The notes under the pieces: generated by a model
Told to the model about the DNA's origin: nothing
What the model saw: only the letters and a program-made list of their open reading frames with translations
Databases searched by the model: none
Source of the DNA: Planctomycetota bacterium
Lineage (GTDB): Bacteria; Planctomycetota; SZUA-567; H5-PLA8
Reading direction: 5' to 3'
DNA: 64,000 nt
NCBI GenBank assembly: GCA_015075375.1
Contig: JABTUM010000001.1
Location: forward strand, 1,359,201-1,423,200
Shown here: piece by piece, positions 32,545 through 41,310 of the stretch
Position numbering within the stretch: the first letter of the stretch is position 1
Layout of the letters: each line of letters begins with the position of its first letter
Position numbers and translations under genes: made by a program

Positions 32545-34635
32545 TTACTTCGTCGGCGGCGCGTCTTGAGGTTCCAGGGCGATCGTGGCCCCTTTGACCT
32601 TGCCGACGAGCGCAGTCGGTGCGCCGGGTGCGGCGGAAGGCCACGTCCAAACATCTTCGAAGTCCGGGCCCTTCACGGTAACGTTCGCGGCTTCGCCGGA
32701 AGGCGTGGCCAAGGCGATGCGTACGCCGCCGAGTTTCCATGGGTCGAACACGCTCGCGATACGGATTTGCTGTGTCTTGACCGAGAGCTGTAGTTGCTTC
32801 CAGCCAAGCGGCTTTCCACGTCCGTCGGCCGTCGATTCCACCACCTTTGCGATCAGGGGTTTATCCGCCGCCACTTGGAATTCGCAGCTCGCGGCTTTCT
32901 TCTCCAGCGCATACACATGCGTGCCAGCATCGCGCTCGGTGACCGCTTGGCTCTGCATCAGCCAGGTCAGTTCAGCTTCCTCGGCGGCACGAATGTCGTC
33001 GAGCACCAGCAGATATCGGCCCTTCGCCCAGATGAAGGTTCGGCGGAAGCGCTCAAGTTTAGGTCGGTCTTTAGTGGCCAGATACGAACCTGCGGCCTCG
33101 CCTTCGGTGATCACCAGATCGCCGGCATCCTTGAAGGCGGTAACCTGAGCCATCTTCAGCATGTCCACCTGCCCGGTGGCGGGCTGCGACCAGCCCCCGC
33201 CTTCCGGACGGCCTTCGGCCATCTGGCCCGTGCCGTTCACGAGGATTGTATTGTGATTGGCGCTGCGTTTGTGCTTTGAATAACGGCTCGTCTCGGCAAC
33301 CAATTCTCCGCCCGTGTAAATCAGGAACGAATTGGCGTCGGGATCGTCGTGGGCCACATTGACGTACTTGAAGTTGTGCTCGTTACGGTATTCGTTGAGC
33401 CGAATGCCCCCAAACGGACCGCACTTGAACATGGCCCCGACATTGTCTTTCTCCCAGCCGTCCCGCATGTGGGTCATGCCGAGATCCGGCCAGAAGGCGG
33501 TCGTATGCAATTGAGCATATGAACCGCCCTTCAATTCGGGATCGAACCAGACGAAATCGAACCAGCGCACCCAGAAAGCGCCCTCGTTGCGCTTATCCGT
33601 CTCCATAAGTCCGGCTTGAATGTCCTTAAGCCCGTTCTGGGCCGCGCAATAGTATACGTAATTGTTGTATGCGCCGATCCCGCCTGCGTCGCCGTAGTGA
33701 AAGGAATCGGTCAACCCAGGCAAGAGCACGTGCATGCGAAAGAGCGCCTGGTTTTTGAAGAATGGATTCTTTATGTAGTCGGCGCCCAGACAACGTGAGG
33801 CCGCCTGCATCGCCAGCGTAAGATGCGCTCCGCCGAAGATCATGTAGCTGGAAGACTCGTGGCAAGTTCCGTCTTCGGGCAGATACTTCGCGACGTAGTC
33901 CAACTCTTCCTTGAGCTTGGCAAGCATCCAATCGTCGTCGGTCTTTTCCGCGTCCGCCGCCGCCAGCGTGCACAAAGCGAGGCCGGCATCGCGGTGCCAA
34001 CGGTGATTGTTCTGCGGATCGCCCTGCCAGTAGCCTATACTTTTCGCTTTGTTCAAGTGCCCGAGGTGGTATTGGCGCCGCGCCATCAGCAGCAATTTAT
34101 CGCGATATTGCGCGCGAAATTCAGGCTCCAGCTCATCGTACAGCCAGTCGTAGAGCAAGGCCGCGCCGATCGCGACATTGGCGCTGCTCATGCCGGAATC
34201 CAATTCGGCGCCCAGTTCCCAGTGGTCCAACCTCAGGAACAGCTTCATGTAGTCGAGGCCGGTGGCGAGCGCCTTCTTATCGCCCGTGAGAAGATAGTAC
34301 ATGCCCACCGTCGGAGCTTTCCAGAGTCCGTGACGCTGCCCGTCTGTCGCATCCTTAAGGAAATCGGGCGTACCTTCGGGCGCCCGGCAACTCTTGAAAT
34401 ATTTCTCCAGCTCCGCGAATCGCGCTGCACCCTCACCTTTAGCAAAGGCCTGCATGCGCGGAATATCCTCTTTTCCAAAGAGCAGCCTTGGATGCTTATC
34501 GCGCCATTCCGGAACGAGGTCCACCTTGGATTCTGGTGCGGGATCGCTCGCCGGCGTCACGTCCTCCCCCGCAAAGCTTGCGCAGCTTATGAACAGGGCC
34601 AGCAGGCCCAATAAGCACACGGTCGAATGATTCAT
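32545..34635 (-). CDS. Secreted heparinase II/III-like polysaccharide lyase
   Basis: This 696-residue protein starts at the ATG at 34635 with a signal peptide whose end, LFISC, could also be a lipobox (Cys18). The first half is an alpha/alpha toroid (DWLYDELEPEFRAQYRDKLL, WQGDPQNNHRWHRDAGLAL, HYGDAGGIGAYNNYVYY). The second half carries the heparinase II/III beta-domain signature: AHDDPDANSFLIYTGGELVA, then SANHNTILVNGTGQ. Family members cleave uronic-acid-containing polysaccharides (heparin/heparan sulfate, alginate and others) by beta-elimination with Tyr/His catalysis. The substrate cannot be told from sequence. The gene is followed on the same strand by PL14-like and SGNH esterase genes (161 and 99 bases apart), forming a degradative block. 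Confidence 0.8.
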   Translation of the reverse strand: MNHSTVCLLGLLALFISCASFAGEDVTPASDPAPESKVDLVPEWRDKHPRLLFGKEDIPRMQAFAKGEGAARFAELEKYFKSCRAPEGTPDFLKDATDGQRHGLWKAPTVGMYYLLTGDKKALATGLDYMKLFLRLDHWELGAELDSGMSSANVAIGAALLYDWLYDELEPEFRAQYRDKLLLMARRQYHLGHLNKAKSIGYWQGDPQNNHRWHRDAGLALCTLAAADAEKTDDDWMLAKLKEELDYVAKYLPEDGTCHESSSYMIFGGAHLTLAMQAASRCLGADYIKNPFFKNQALFRMHVLLPGLTDSFHYGDAGGIGAYNNYVYYCAAQNGLKDIQAGLMETDKRNEGAFWVRWFDFVWFDPELKGGSYAQLHTTAFWPDLGMTHMRDGWEKDNVGAMFKCGPFGGIRLNEYRNEHNFKYVNVAHDDPDANSFLIYTGGELVAETSRYSKHKRSANHNTILVNGTGQMAEGRPEGGGWSQPATGQVDMLKMAQVTAFKDAGDLVITEGEAAGSYLATKDRPKLERFRRTFIWAKGRYLLVLDDIRAAEEAELTWLMQSQAVTERDAGTHVYALEKKAASCEFQVAADKPLIAKVVESTADGRGKPLGWKQLQLSVKTQQIRIASVFDPWKLGGVRIALATPSGEAANVTVKGPDFEDVWTWPSAAPGAPTALVGKVKGATIALEPQDAPPTK

Positions 34636-34678
34636 GGACTCGGCTCCCGATATCCCACCTAGCCGCCCGCATCGGACG

Positions 34679-34732
34679 GTATTTTGAAATACACCAAATT
34701 TCGCGGAGGTGGCGAGCCAATATTAGCTAATA
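34679..34732. promoter_or_regulatory. Two short palindromes upstream of the heparinase-like gene
   Basis: The gap between the lyase start (34635) and the next gene contains GTATTT-TG-AAATAC (34679-34692, perfect 6-base arms) and TATTAGCTAATA (34721-34732, a perfect 12-base palindrome). Both lie in an AT-rich patch within 100 bases of the lyase start, where a promoter and operator would be expected. They are unlike each other, and no regulator can be assigned. Confidence 0.3.
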
Positions 34733-34796
34733 AAAGCGATCCGCCTGAACCTCGAGCTGCTCTTCGAGGACGAGTGCGATTTCAAACCTGGATTGA

Positions 34797-36071
34797 TTAA
34801 GGACTCGCGATGCGCATCGGTTGATGCCAGTCGCTCCAACCGCTCCAGAGTCCGCGGCTGTCCTGCTGCCGGCAGCGTACCCAATAGATTCCGCCCGCTT
34901 GGAGCTGAGCTTCCTTCGCGAGCGCGCCGGAAAACGATCCGTTTTCCGCAGAGACCGAAACTGCCGCAAGCCCTGCGCCCATCGGCTTGGAACTCCAAAC
35001 CGTGCGCAGCCATACGTCCTCGCCCTTTTGGTGCCCCCATTCGTCGGGTAGCCGCTTGAAGATTTGCTCAGCCCCTTCCGCGGCCGCTTCTACCTTCTCC
35101 GCGACCTGCGCTTCCCAAGCGCCCGGCTTCGATCCTTCCGGGCCGGCATACGGAGTCCGGCGCAGCACCGGGTGCTTCGAGGCCACGAGCGGTCCAATCG
35201 GCTTCGTGCTGACGACGAAATCGTCGTACCAGCGCGATTGCTCCACGAGGCTGCCCTTATTCCAGTACGCCTCGAGAAAAACCGCATTGATGCCGTGCTC
35301 GGTGTACGTTCCGCGCCAATCGAGCGCCTTGCGATCGCACTGCAAGAGACCATCCACCCAAAGCCGCATGATGCCGTCTTTCTGGCCGGGGGTATTCAGC
35401 TTCACATGGGCTTCGACGCAAACCCATCGTCCAGCTTGGTCTGATGAATGGAGCAGGAACGGGCTGACGGGTTTATTGCCCAACCATTTCAGGTTCGGAA
35501 AATCATTGTATTTGGTGGTCACCACGCGGCCGTCCTTGATGCCCGAGGCCGGGTCCAACGTGAGCGCTTCTCCGCTGGACCAGACGTGCCCGATCATGGC
35601 CTGCGTCCACTTACCGGACGAAAAGCTCGTGCAGCGGCTCATTTTATCCGGGCCGCCACCGGTCCAATTCGCGGGATGCTTGACGTAAATGCGCCAGTAC
35701 AGCTCCTCGAATTTTTCTCCCTTCCTCAGTGGGGGCCCAAAGGGGCAATCGCCAAAGGTCAGCTTCCGTCCACCGATGCCTTGGGAGCCTTTGGGATAAT
35801 GAATCCGCAACGATTTTCCGGTGGCGCCCAAGCGCTCCGCTTCCACGCGTACGTTCTCCGCGTGGTGCGAGCCGTACTCGTGATACGCCTGCTGCGTCGC
35901 TTCGTCACCGTCGAAGTCATCGTACCAGATCACATCCGGATTCTTTTTCCAGGGCTGCGGCACATCCAATTCGATGCTGTCTATGCGGGGCACGGCCGGC
36001 GCGTTTTCGACGCCCTGTGCGGTCAATCCAAGCAGAAATGCGATCGTCAGGAATTGCATGCGAGGCTGCAT
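34797..36071 (-). CDS. Secreted PL14-like jelly-roll polysaccharide lyase candidate
   Basis: This 424-residue protein starts at the ATG at 36071 and begins with a signal peptide (FLTIAFLLGLTAQGVENA). Residues about 40-300 read as a beta-jelly roll: DVIWYDDFDGDE, FEELYWRIYVKHPANWTGGG, MRLWVDGLLQCDR, and the closing strand SRWYDDFVVSTKPIGPL. That last motif is typical of polysaccharide lyase family 14 and related glucan-binding jelly rolls. The C-terminal 110 residues look like a fibronectin type III-like domain (GIYWVRCRQQDSRGLWSGWS). It is likely an extracytoplasmic lyase or glycan-binding protein acting with the heparinase-like lyase downstream. Catalytic residues are not pinned down. Confidence 0.65.
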   Translation of the reverse strand: MQPRMQFLTIAFLLGLTAQGVENAPAVPRIDSIELDVPQPWKKNPDVIWYDDFDGDEATQQAYHEYGSHHAENVRVEAERLGATGKSLRIHYPKGSQGIGGRKLTFGDCPFGPPLRKGEKFEELYWRIYVKHPANWTGGGPDKMSRCTSFSSGKWTQAMIGHVWSSGEALTLDPASGIKDGRVVTTKYNDFPNLKWLGNKPVSPFLLHSSDQAGRWVCVEAHVKLNTPGQKDGIMRLWVDGLLQCDRKALDWRGTYTEHGINAVFLEAYWNKGSLVEQSRWYDDFVVSTKPIGPLVASKHPVLRRTPYAGPEGSKPGAWEAQVAEKVEAAAEGAEQIFKRLPDEWGHQKGEDVWLRTVWSSKPMGAGLAAVSVSAENGSFSGALAKEAQLQAGGIYWVRCRQQDSRGLWSGWSDWHQPMRIASP

Positions 36072-36170
36072 AGACGCTCCCGTGTCGAGTGCGGGGACAG
36101 TCTACCCGTTCATGAATTAGGGCTCAAGCGGGCCGCTGATAGCGACCACAGTCGACGGGGACGCCGGGGG

Positions 36171-37304
36171 CTAAGGCCTGAGCGGATTGCGTTGGGGATG
36201 CAGCGTCAGGATGAATACGGGACCGGTCTCGATGAGCAGGGAATTCGCGCCGGCACGCAGTTCGACTTCGACGCTTTCGCGCCCCAGTTTCCAACCGCGC
36301 CAGGCGCCCGCTTGGTAAACCTTCGTTCCGTTCAGCCATACGCTTTGCAAGTCGCCCCCCGTGTGCAGGTACACGGTGCGGGCTCCGGGAGACGTGAAGG
36401 TGGCCGCGGCCTGATACTTAGGCGCTTTGCCCAGGACCGGAGCCAGTAGCGCGGCGCCGCGCTCGAGTTCCTGCGCATACCAAAAGTTCTCGGGCTCGGC
36501 ACGCATGGGAAGCTCGATCGATTTCCAGTTCTCGTCTGGCTTTAAGGATTGAGCAGCGGCCGCATCGAGCGTCTGCTTGGGATCTGGCGCGATGCGTACG
36601 AGCCAATCGCGAATGAGGCCGGGGTATGGCGTACAAATCAGTTTCTCTGGAACCGCCACTTCAGCATACCCAGCGGCATCGAGCACGGCGCGCGCCATCC
36701 AACGGTAACCGGTAAAGTAGAGGTGGATATCGTCGGGGCTGAGCAGTTCGGATTCGCCGCGATCGCGTGCGGCGGACATTCGAGCATGTACTTCCGCGAC
36801 CGGGCAGCCAAAGGATTGGGCGAGCGCATGGATTCGTTTGTGATATTGCACGCGGAGGTGTTCATTATCCGCATACTTGGGACCGACGATAGTGGTGGTG
36901 AGCAGCACGACTTGGGCCTCGTGCGCTTTCGCGGCTTCCAGAATGCCAGATAGTTCCGACGCGAACACTTCGGGGCTGACCTTGCGCACCACGTCGTTAG
37001 CGCCGGCGCTAATCACCATGCAAGTGGGCTTGAAGGGGAATACGTCGCGGTCAAGGCGTGCGCGCATCATCGCGGCGGTATCGCTGGCCACTCCTGCGTT
37101 CACGAACTCAGGTACGGGCCGGCCGGCTTGACGCAAGGCTTGTTCGACCAGCAGCAGCAGGGTGCCGCCGTCGATGATCGAATCGCCCAGAAAGACCACG
37201 CGATCCTGATCCGTCCACATCGCCGTCTTCGCCTCGCTAGCGGCCGCGGACCCACAGGCGGCCACGGCGGCGGACAACATCAGAAAGTTCAACGAGAGGC
37301 TCAT
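36171..37304 (-). CDS. Secreted SGNH/GDSL hydrolase (probable carbohydrate esterase)
   Basis: This 377-residue protein starts at the ATG at 37304 with an N-terminal signal peptide. It has the SGNH landmarks: GDS with nucleophile Ser42, AGVASDTA, SAGANDVV, and DDIH with Asp191 and His194. The catalytic domain ends near residue 215. The C-terminal 150 residues form a beta-sandwich (TSPGARTVYLHTGGDLQSVW, VEVELRAGANSLLIETGP) that may bind carbohydrate. SGNH hydrolases in such loci usually remove acetyl or other acyl groups from polysaccharides. The ribosome site is weak, and the gene begins 7 bases after the stop of a small zinc-ribbon gene, so translation may be coupled. Context points to polysaccharide de-esterification. 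Confidence 0.8.
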   Translation of the reverse strand: MSLSLNFLMLSAAVAACGSAAASEAKTAMWTDQDRVVFLGDSIIDGGTLLLLVEQALRQAGRPVPEFVNAGVASDTAAMMRARLDRDVFPFKPTCMVISAGANDVVRKVSPEVFASELSGILEAAKAHEAQVVLLTTTIVGPKYADNEHLRVQYHKRIHALAQSFGCPVAEVHARMSAARDRGESELLSPDDIHLYFTGYRWMARAVLDAAGYAEVAVPEKLICTPYPGLIRDWLVRIAPDPKQTLDAAAAQSLKPDENWKSIELPMRAEPENFWYAQELERGAALLAPVLGKAPKYQAAATFTSPGARTVYLHTGGDLQSVWLNGTKVYQAGAWRGWKLGRESVEVELRAGANSLLIETGPVFILTLHPQRNPLRP

Positions 37305-37311
37305 GCGCGGG

Positions 37312-37596
37312 CTACCAAGTCAGCGGCAGAAAGTAGCCTAGGCAGGCGCCCGCGAGAAAGCAGTAGAAGAAAATCCGCGACGCGCGGCGCGGTGCCGGTT
37401 CAATGGAAACCTTCGTGGCGCGGCGGCGGCGGAGGGCCGAGCCGCGGCGCAAGGCGGACGGGCGAGGCTTAGGACTCGGGCGGAGTTGAGTGCAGGCATA
37501 GCAGAGCAGTTCGCAACCAACCGTTCGCGCACGCCCGATGGCGACATCGGGCTGGGAGACACGCGATTCGCAGCAAGTGCAGTAGCAGATCCACAT
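37312..37596 (-). CDS. Small zinc-ribbon membrane protein
   Basis: This 94-residue protein starts at the ATG at 37596, preceded by GGGAGGGA about 8 bases away; the longer frame to 37710 enters AT-rich promoter DNA. Residues 1-40 align without gaps, through R24, to the zinc-ribbon ends of two large proteins in this window: C6, C9, R12-V13, D17-V18-A19, G21, A23-R24 and C32/C35. Extra cysteines at 4, 8 and 28 are peculiar to this copy. A basic linker (about 40-70) leads to one membrane segment at the C-terminus (IFFYCFLAGACLGYFLPL). The gene immediately precedes the SGNH hydrolase. It looks like a stripped-down member of the zinc-ribbon family. Function is unknown. Confidence 0.65.
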   Translation of the reverse strand: MWICYCTCCESRVSQPDVAIGRARTVGCELLCYACTQLRPSPKPRPSALRRGSALRRRRATKVSIEPAPRRASRIFFYCFLAGACLGYFLPLTW

Positions 37597-37799
37597 GGCT
37601 GTGTCCCTCCCTCTGTACAGCGCTACATACACCCGCATGCCAATAAATGTTAACCCTAAAGACATTAAGTTTATCATTATTCTATATTCTATACCTAAAT
37701 CGAGGCGCACTCTAGACTTACGCGCGAAGCTCAGCGCTTATCGATTGCCCGCGGAAGCTCAGTCGGGAGAATGGAACCCGGCAATTAAGGAGTCGAGGA

Positions 37800-38270
37800 A
37801 TGCCAAAGCGCAGGATCGGGCCACTGATGGCGGTGGTCGGTGGGGTGGCGTGGTTGGGGTGGTTCGCACCCGAAGCGCATGGGCAAAAAGCGTTCCTGAA
37901 CGTGGCACGCGGCCTGTATGGCCAGGATGCCAGCTATGGGAAATGCCATCTTTGCCACGAATCGCGGCGCGGCCCGAACCGCCAGACCCTGAACGACCTT
38001 GGAAAGGCTCTTCAAGGCATGGATGGCATGCAGCCGCTCCTGGGGAAGAATTCGAGCTACGCCTTCAATGCGCAAGAGTTGCAGGCCGTAGTCGACGCGC
38101 TAAAGAAACTCGATACGGCGGATACCGATGGCGACGGCGCGACCAATCGCGAGGAACTGCTGCTGAAGACGTTTCCCGCCGATGCGAACAGCAAACCGGC
38201 CGCGGCGGCGCTGGAGCAACTTCGGGCTTTGGAAGCCAAGCGAGCGGCGGAAGGCGCCGGGAAGAAGTAG
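37800..38270 (+). CDS. Exported c-type cytochrome-like protein with EF-hand-like loop
   Basis: This 156-residue protein starts at the ATG at 37800 with a strong AAGGAG/GAGGA leader. It has a signal peptide (residues 5-28, ending EAHG). A single heme-attachment motif CHLCH is present (C49, C52, H53). Further on is a perfect 12-residue calcium-loop pattern, DTDGDGATNREE (Asp108, Asp110, Asp112, Glu119), of EF-hand or dockerin type. This pairing of CxxCH and a DxDxDG loop suggests a small periplasmic redox protein with a calcium-stabilised end. The axial Met or His ligand is not obvious. It sits upstream of the sulfatase gene on the same strand (69 bases), but a functional link is uncertain. Confidence 0.7.
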   Translation: MPKRRIGPLMAVVGGVAWLGWFAPEAHGQKAFLNVARGLYGQDASYGKCHLCHESRRGPNRQTLNDLGKALQGMDGMQPLLGKNSSYAFNAQELQAVVDALKKLDTADTDGDGATNREELLLKTFPADANSKPAAAALEQLRALEAKRAAEGAGKK

Positions 38271-38339
38271 CGAGCGCGCTCGCGCCGGCGCCGCTTTTCG
38301 TTAGAATGGATGCTTCCCCCCACTTGGAGGCGCCCGTTC

Positions 38340-39806
38340 ATGCGAACGCTGCTCATCGTCCTCGATACGCTGCGGCGAGATTATCTGCGCTGCTACGGCA
38401 ACGATTGGGTGCACAGCCCGAATCTGACGCGGCTGGCCGAACGCGGGGTCGCCTACGACAATCACTGGGTGGGCTCCCTGCCCTGCATGCCGGCGCGGCG
38501 CGAGTTCATGACCGGGCGGCACAATTTCCTGCACCGCAGTTGGGGGCCGATAGAGCCCTTCGATGACGTCCTGCCGGTGGAACTGCGCAAACGCAAAGTA
38601 TTCTCGCACCTGATTACCGACCATTATCACTACTTCGAGATGGGCAGCGAAAATTATCATACGGCGTTCGACACGTGGGACTTCTACCGCGGACAGGAAA
38701 GCGATCCGTGGGTGAGCCTGGTGGACCGCATGGCGCTGCCTGAAACGCTCTCGACGCGCATGAAGCCGCAGAACTGGCAGAATCGGCAGCGGCAACTGAA
38801 AGAAGAAGACTTCAGCGCGGCACAGACCTCCCAGGCGGCCGTGCGTTGGCTGGACGACAACCGCAACTCGGACAACTGGTTCCTGCAGGTCGAAATCTTC
38901 GATCCGCACGAACCGTTCTATTGCACGGACAAGTATCGCGAGATGTACGGAGACACCTGGAAGGGTCCGCTCTACGACTGGCCCGACTACAACGTGGTGA
39001 AGGACGACCCCGAAGCCATCGAGCACATCAAGAAGTGCTACGCCGGGCTCCTGACGATGACCGACCACTGGGTAGGCAAGATTTTCGACACGCTCGACCG
39101 GCAAAACCGTTGGAAAGATACGCTGGTGATTCTGACCACCGATCACGGCACGATGCTCGCCGAGCACAACTACTGGATGAAGAACTACATGCCGGTCTAC
39201 AACGAGATCGCGCATATTCCGTTGCTCGCGCATTTGCCGGGTTCGGCCAAGGCCGGCACGCGCAGTACGGCGCTGACCCAGACCATCGACGTAATGCCGA
39301 CGATCCTGGAGCACCACGGCTGCGCGATTACGCCGCATGTCTACGGGCACAGCGTCCTCAAGGCGCTGGACGGCCGGCCCACGCGCAGCGACGCGATCTT
39401 CGGTTACTTCGGCAAGGCAGTAAACCTCGTCGACGGGCGCCACGTATACATGCGCAATCCCGTGGACGAAAGGGCTCCGGAAATCTTCGAGTACACCGCG
39501 ATGCCCACCAAGCGCGAATGGGCAAAGAATCGCGAACTGTATTCCAAGATCGAAACGGGGCGCTACTTCGGCCACGCTTACAACTTTCCGCTATACAAGA
39601 TCCCCTCCGGCGGCGGGCCGCCGAAGGCGCATGCGGACGAGCCGTCCTATGCCGGGCGGCACGAGGTTTTCGATCTGCAAAGCGACTACCGGCAGCAGCA
39701 GCCGGTCCGGGATGCCGCGCTGGAAGCCCGCCTGACCGACCGGATTCGAGCGCACTTGAAAGCCTGCGAAGCGCCGGCGGAACAGTGGTCGCGATTGGGC
39801 CTTTGA
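38340..39806 (+). CDS. Cys-type sulfatase without signal peptide
   Basis: The ATG at 38340 with TTGGAGG upstream gives 488 residues; the longer frame from 38310 has no ribosome site. It is a type I sulfatase or arylsulfatase-like alkaline phosphatase-fold enzyme: LIVLDTLRRDYLRCYG binds metal near the N-terminus, and CMPAR (Cys49 to Arg53) matches the C-x-P/A-x-R maturation motif in which Cys becomes formylglycine. LVILTTDHGTMLAEH supplies further metal ligands, and EIAHIPLLAHLPG is a typical later strand. No export signal is visible, so it may act in the cytoplasm on imported sulfated sugars. No sulfatase-maturing enzyme is in this window. The glycan-lyase neighbourhood supports desulfation of a sulfated polysaccharide. 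Confidence 0.88.
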   Translation: MRTLLIVLDTLRRDYLRCYGNDWVHSPNLTRLAERGVAYDNHWVGSLPCMPARREFMTGRHNFLHRSWGPIEPFDDVLPVELRKRKVFSHLITDHYHYFEMGSENYHTAFDTWDFYRGQESDPWVSLVDRMALPETLSTRMKPQNWQNRQRQLKEEDFSAAQTSQAAVRWLDDNRNSDNWFLQVEIFDPHEPFYCTDKYREMYGDTWKGPLYDWPDYNVVKDDPEAIEHIKKCYAGLLTMTDHWVGKIFDTLDRQNRWKDTLVILTTDHGTMLAEHNYWMKNYMPVYNEIAHIPLLAHLPGSAKAGTRSTALTQTIDVMPTILEHHGCAITPHVYGHSVLKALDGRPTRSDAIFGYFGKAVNLVDGRHVYMRNPVDERAPEIFEYTAMPTKREWAKNRELYSKIETGRYFGHAYNFPLYKIPSGGGPPKAHADEPSYAGRHEVFDLQSDYRQQQPVRDAALEARLTDRIRAHLKACEAPAEQWSRLGL

Positions 39807-39825
39807 ATCCGGCTCAGGCGGTCCC

Positions 39826-41304
39826 TTACCGGCGCGGTTCAACCACCAGCACGCATCGCTCGAAGTCCAGTTCTAGGGACTTGAAGCTGCCGTAGATCAG
39901 CGGCCAGCCGAGAATGGCATCCAATTCGGCTTCGACGACGCGGTTGATGGCGGCCACTTCCGCGGATACGTACGCCATGCTTGCGTTGCGCGTCTGCCCC
40001 AGGAAGCTCAGCCGCACGTTCGGAACAACCAGCGTGACTCCGTCCGCGCGGGTTTCGGCCGCGCCCTCCAAAGCGTTGGGCACGGGCAACGCCAGCGGCG
40101 CACCTCCCGGGGTACTCTTCAGCGCATCGAAAAAGCGCGGAAACAGGACGGCACTGGGCTCGCACCCGCTGTCCAGAATGCCCCAGGCCGGGCGCGCGCG
40201 GAGTGCGGCTGGGCCTTCCGGTGCCTCCAAGGGCACGCAGACGATGCCGCCCAGCCGGCGAAAGCGAAAGGCGCGGAAGCCGGCCGGCAAGGCAAGGTCG
40301 CCTGGATCGGACTCGGGGCCGGCTTTCGCCTCTCTGGGCTGGCGCGTGAGCGTCAATTCGCGTCGAACCCAGTCGAGCTTTACGCGATAGCCGCCGAAGA
40401 GCGAGGGGCCGGCGATGTCGTGCTGTCCGATGGAAGCCAGCACATTCGAAAGCTTCCAGGCGCCCATGCGGAGTTCCGGGACCAGCACGGTCCGCATTTC
40501 AGCCAGGCCGGTGGCGGTGGCGTTGAGCAACGCGCCGACGGGCTTCGCGCCCAGGGCTTCGGCGGTGGCAGCCGTTAGCGTGAGCGACTCCTCACCGGTG
40601 TCGAGTAAGCAGGAAAACGGCTTCCCGTTCGGTTGTTGCAACTCCACACGCAGCCCTTCGGCCAACGCCAGCGGCGCTACCACGCGATCGGGACGCTCGG
40701 CTTCCGGAGGCGCTACATTGACGCGCGTATCGCCCAGCGCTTCGATGAGCTTCACGGCTCCCTTAAGGTGCTCGGCAAAGACCGGCGGTCCGGAGCGCTC
40801 GAGGGCCAGGTATGCGCGGGCAAGTTCCAGCACGCGGGGGCGTTCGTCGTTCAAGTCCAGCGCGGCGGCCAGCAACCGCAATGCGGCGGGATGTTGAGGC
40901 GAGTGGGTCAGTGCGCTTTGGTATTGTGTTCGAGCATCCTTCCCCGCGCCTTGCGTTGCCAGGGCTCGGCCCAAAGCGACGAACGCATCGGCGTTTCCGG
41001 AGTTGATCGTAAGCGCGCGCCGGGCCGCGCGTTCGGCGCCTTCGAAGTCACCGCTACGGAACAGGGCCGCGGCCAGATCGGCCCAGGTTTGCGCGTCCGC
41101 GGGACGGACCGCTGTGGCCAATAGCGCTTCGCACACCGCGGGCAGCGGCCGGTCACGTTCGATCCATTCGTGGACCGGTGCGGGAGCCGTCAGCGCCGGC
41201 AGATCGGGCGCATGCAAGCATGCAAGTACGGTAAAACCGGAAAGGGCGGATCTAATGGAAAGGTGCGGTGCTCGAAGGTCCCGCGCATGCGGAAACACCG
41301 GCAT
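39826..41304 (-). CDS. TPR protein with two retropepsin-like aspartyl protease motifs
   Basis: This 492-residue protein starts at the ATG at 41304. The N-terminal 40 residues are weakly hydrophobic and may target the protein to the membrane or periplasm. Residues about 55-190 are TPR helices (TWADLAAALFRSGDFEGAER, NADAFVALGRALATQG). Two aspartyl-protease-like segments follow: CLLDTGEESLTL (Asp235-Thr-Gly) and WGILDSGCEPSAVLF (Asp378-Ser-Gly). Each is followed by hydrophobic strands, and the last ends DAILGWPLIYGSFKSLELDF, typical of retropepsin-like bacterial proteins. Retropepsins are normally dimers of one DTG each; here both could sit in one chain. The gene starts 6 bases after an alpha/alpha-toroid gene and is probably in its operon. 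Confidence 0.7.
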   Translation of the reverse strand: MPVFPHARDLRAPHLSIRSALSGFTVLACLHAPDLPALTAPAPVHEWIERDRPLPAVCEALLATAVRPADAQTWADLAAALFRSGDFEGAERAARRALTINSGNADAFVALGRALATQGAGKDARTQYQSALTHSPQHPAALRLLAAALDLNDERPRVLELARAYLALERSGPPVFAEHLKGAVKLIEALGDTRVNVAPPEAERPDRVVAPLALAEGLRVELQQPNGKPFSCLLDTGEESLTLTAATAEALGAKPVGALLNATATGLAEMRTVLVPELRMGAWKLSNVLASIGQHDIAGPSLFGGYRVKLDWVRRELTLTRQPREAKAGPESDPGDLALPAGFRAFRFRRLGGIVCVPLEAPEGPAALRARPAWGILDSGCEPSAVLFPRFFDALKSTPGGAPLALPVPNALEGAAETRADGVTLVVPNVRLSFLGQTRNASMAYVSAEVAAINRVVEAELDAILGWPLIYGSFKSLELDFERCVLVVEPRR

Positions 41305-41310
41305 GGCAGC

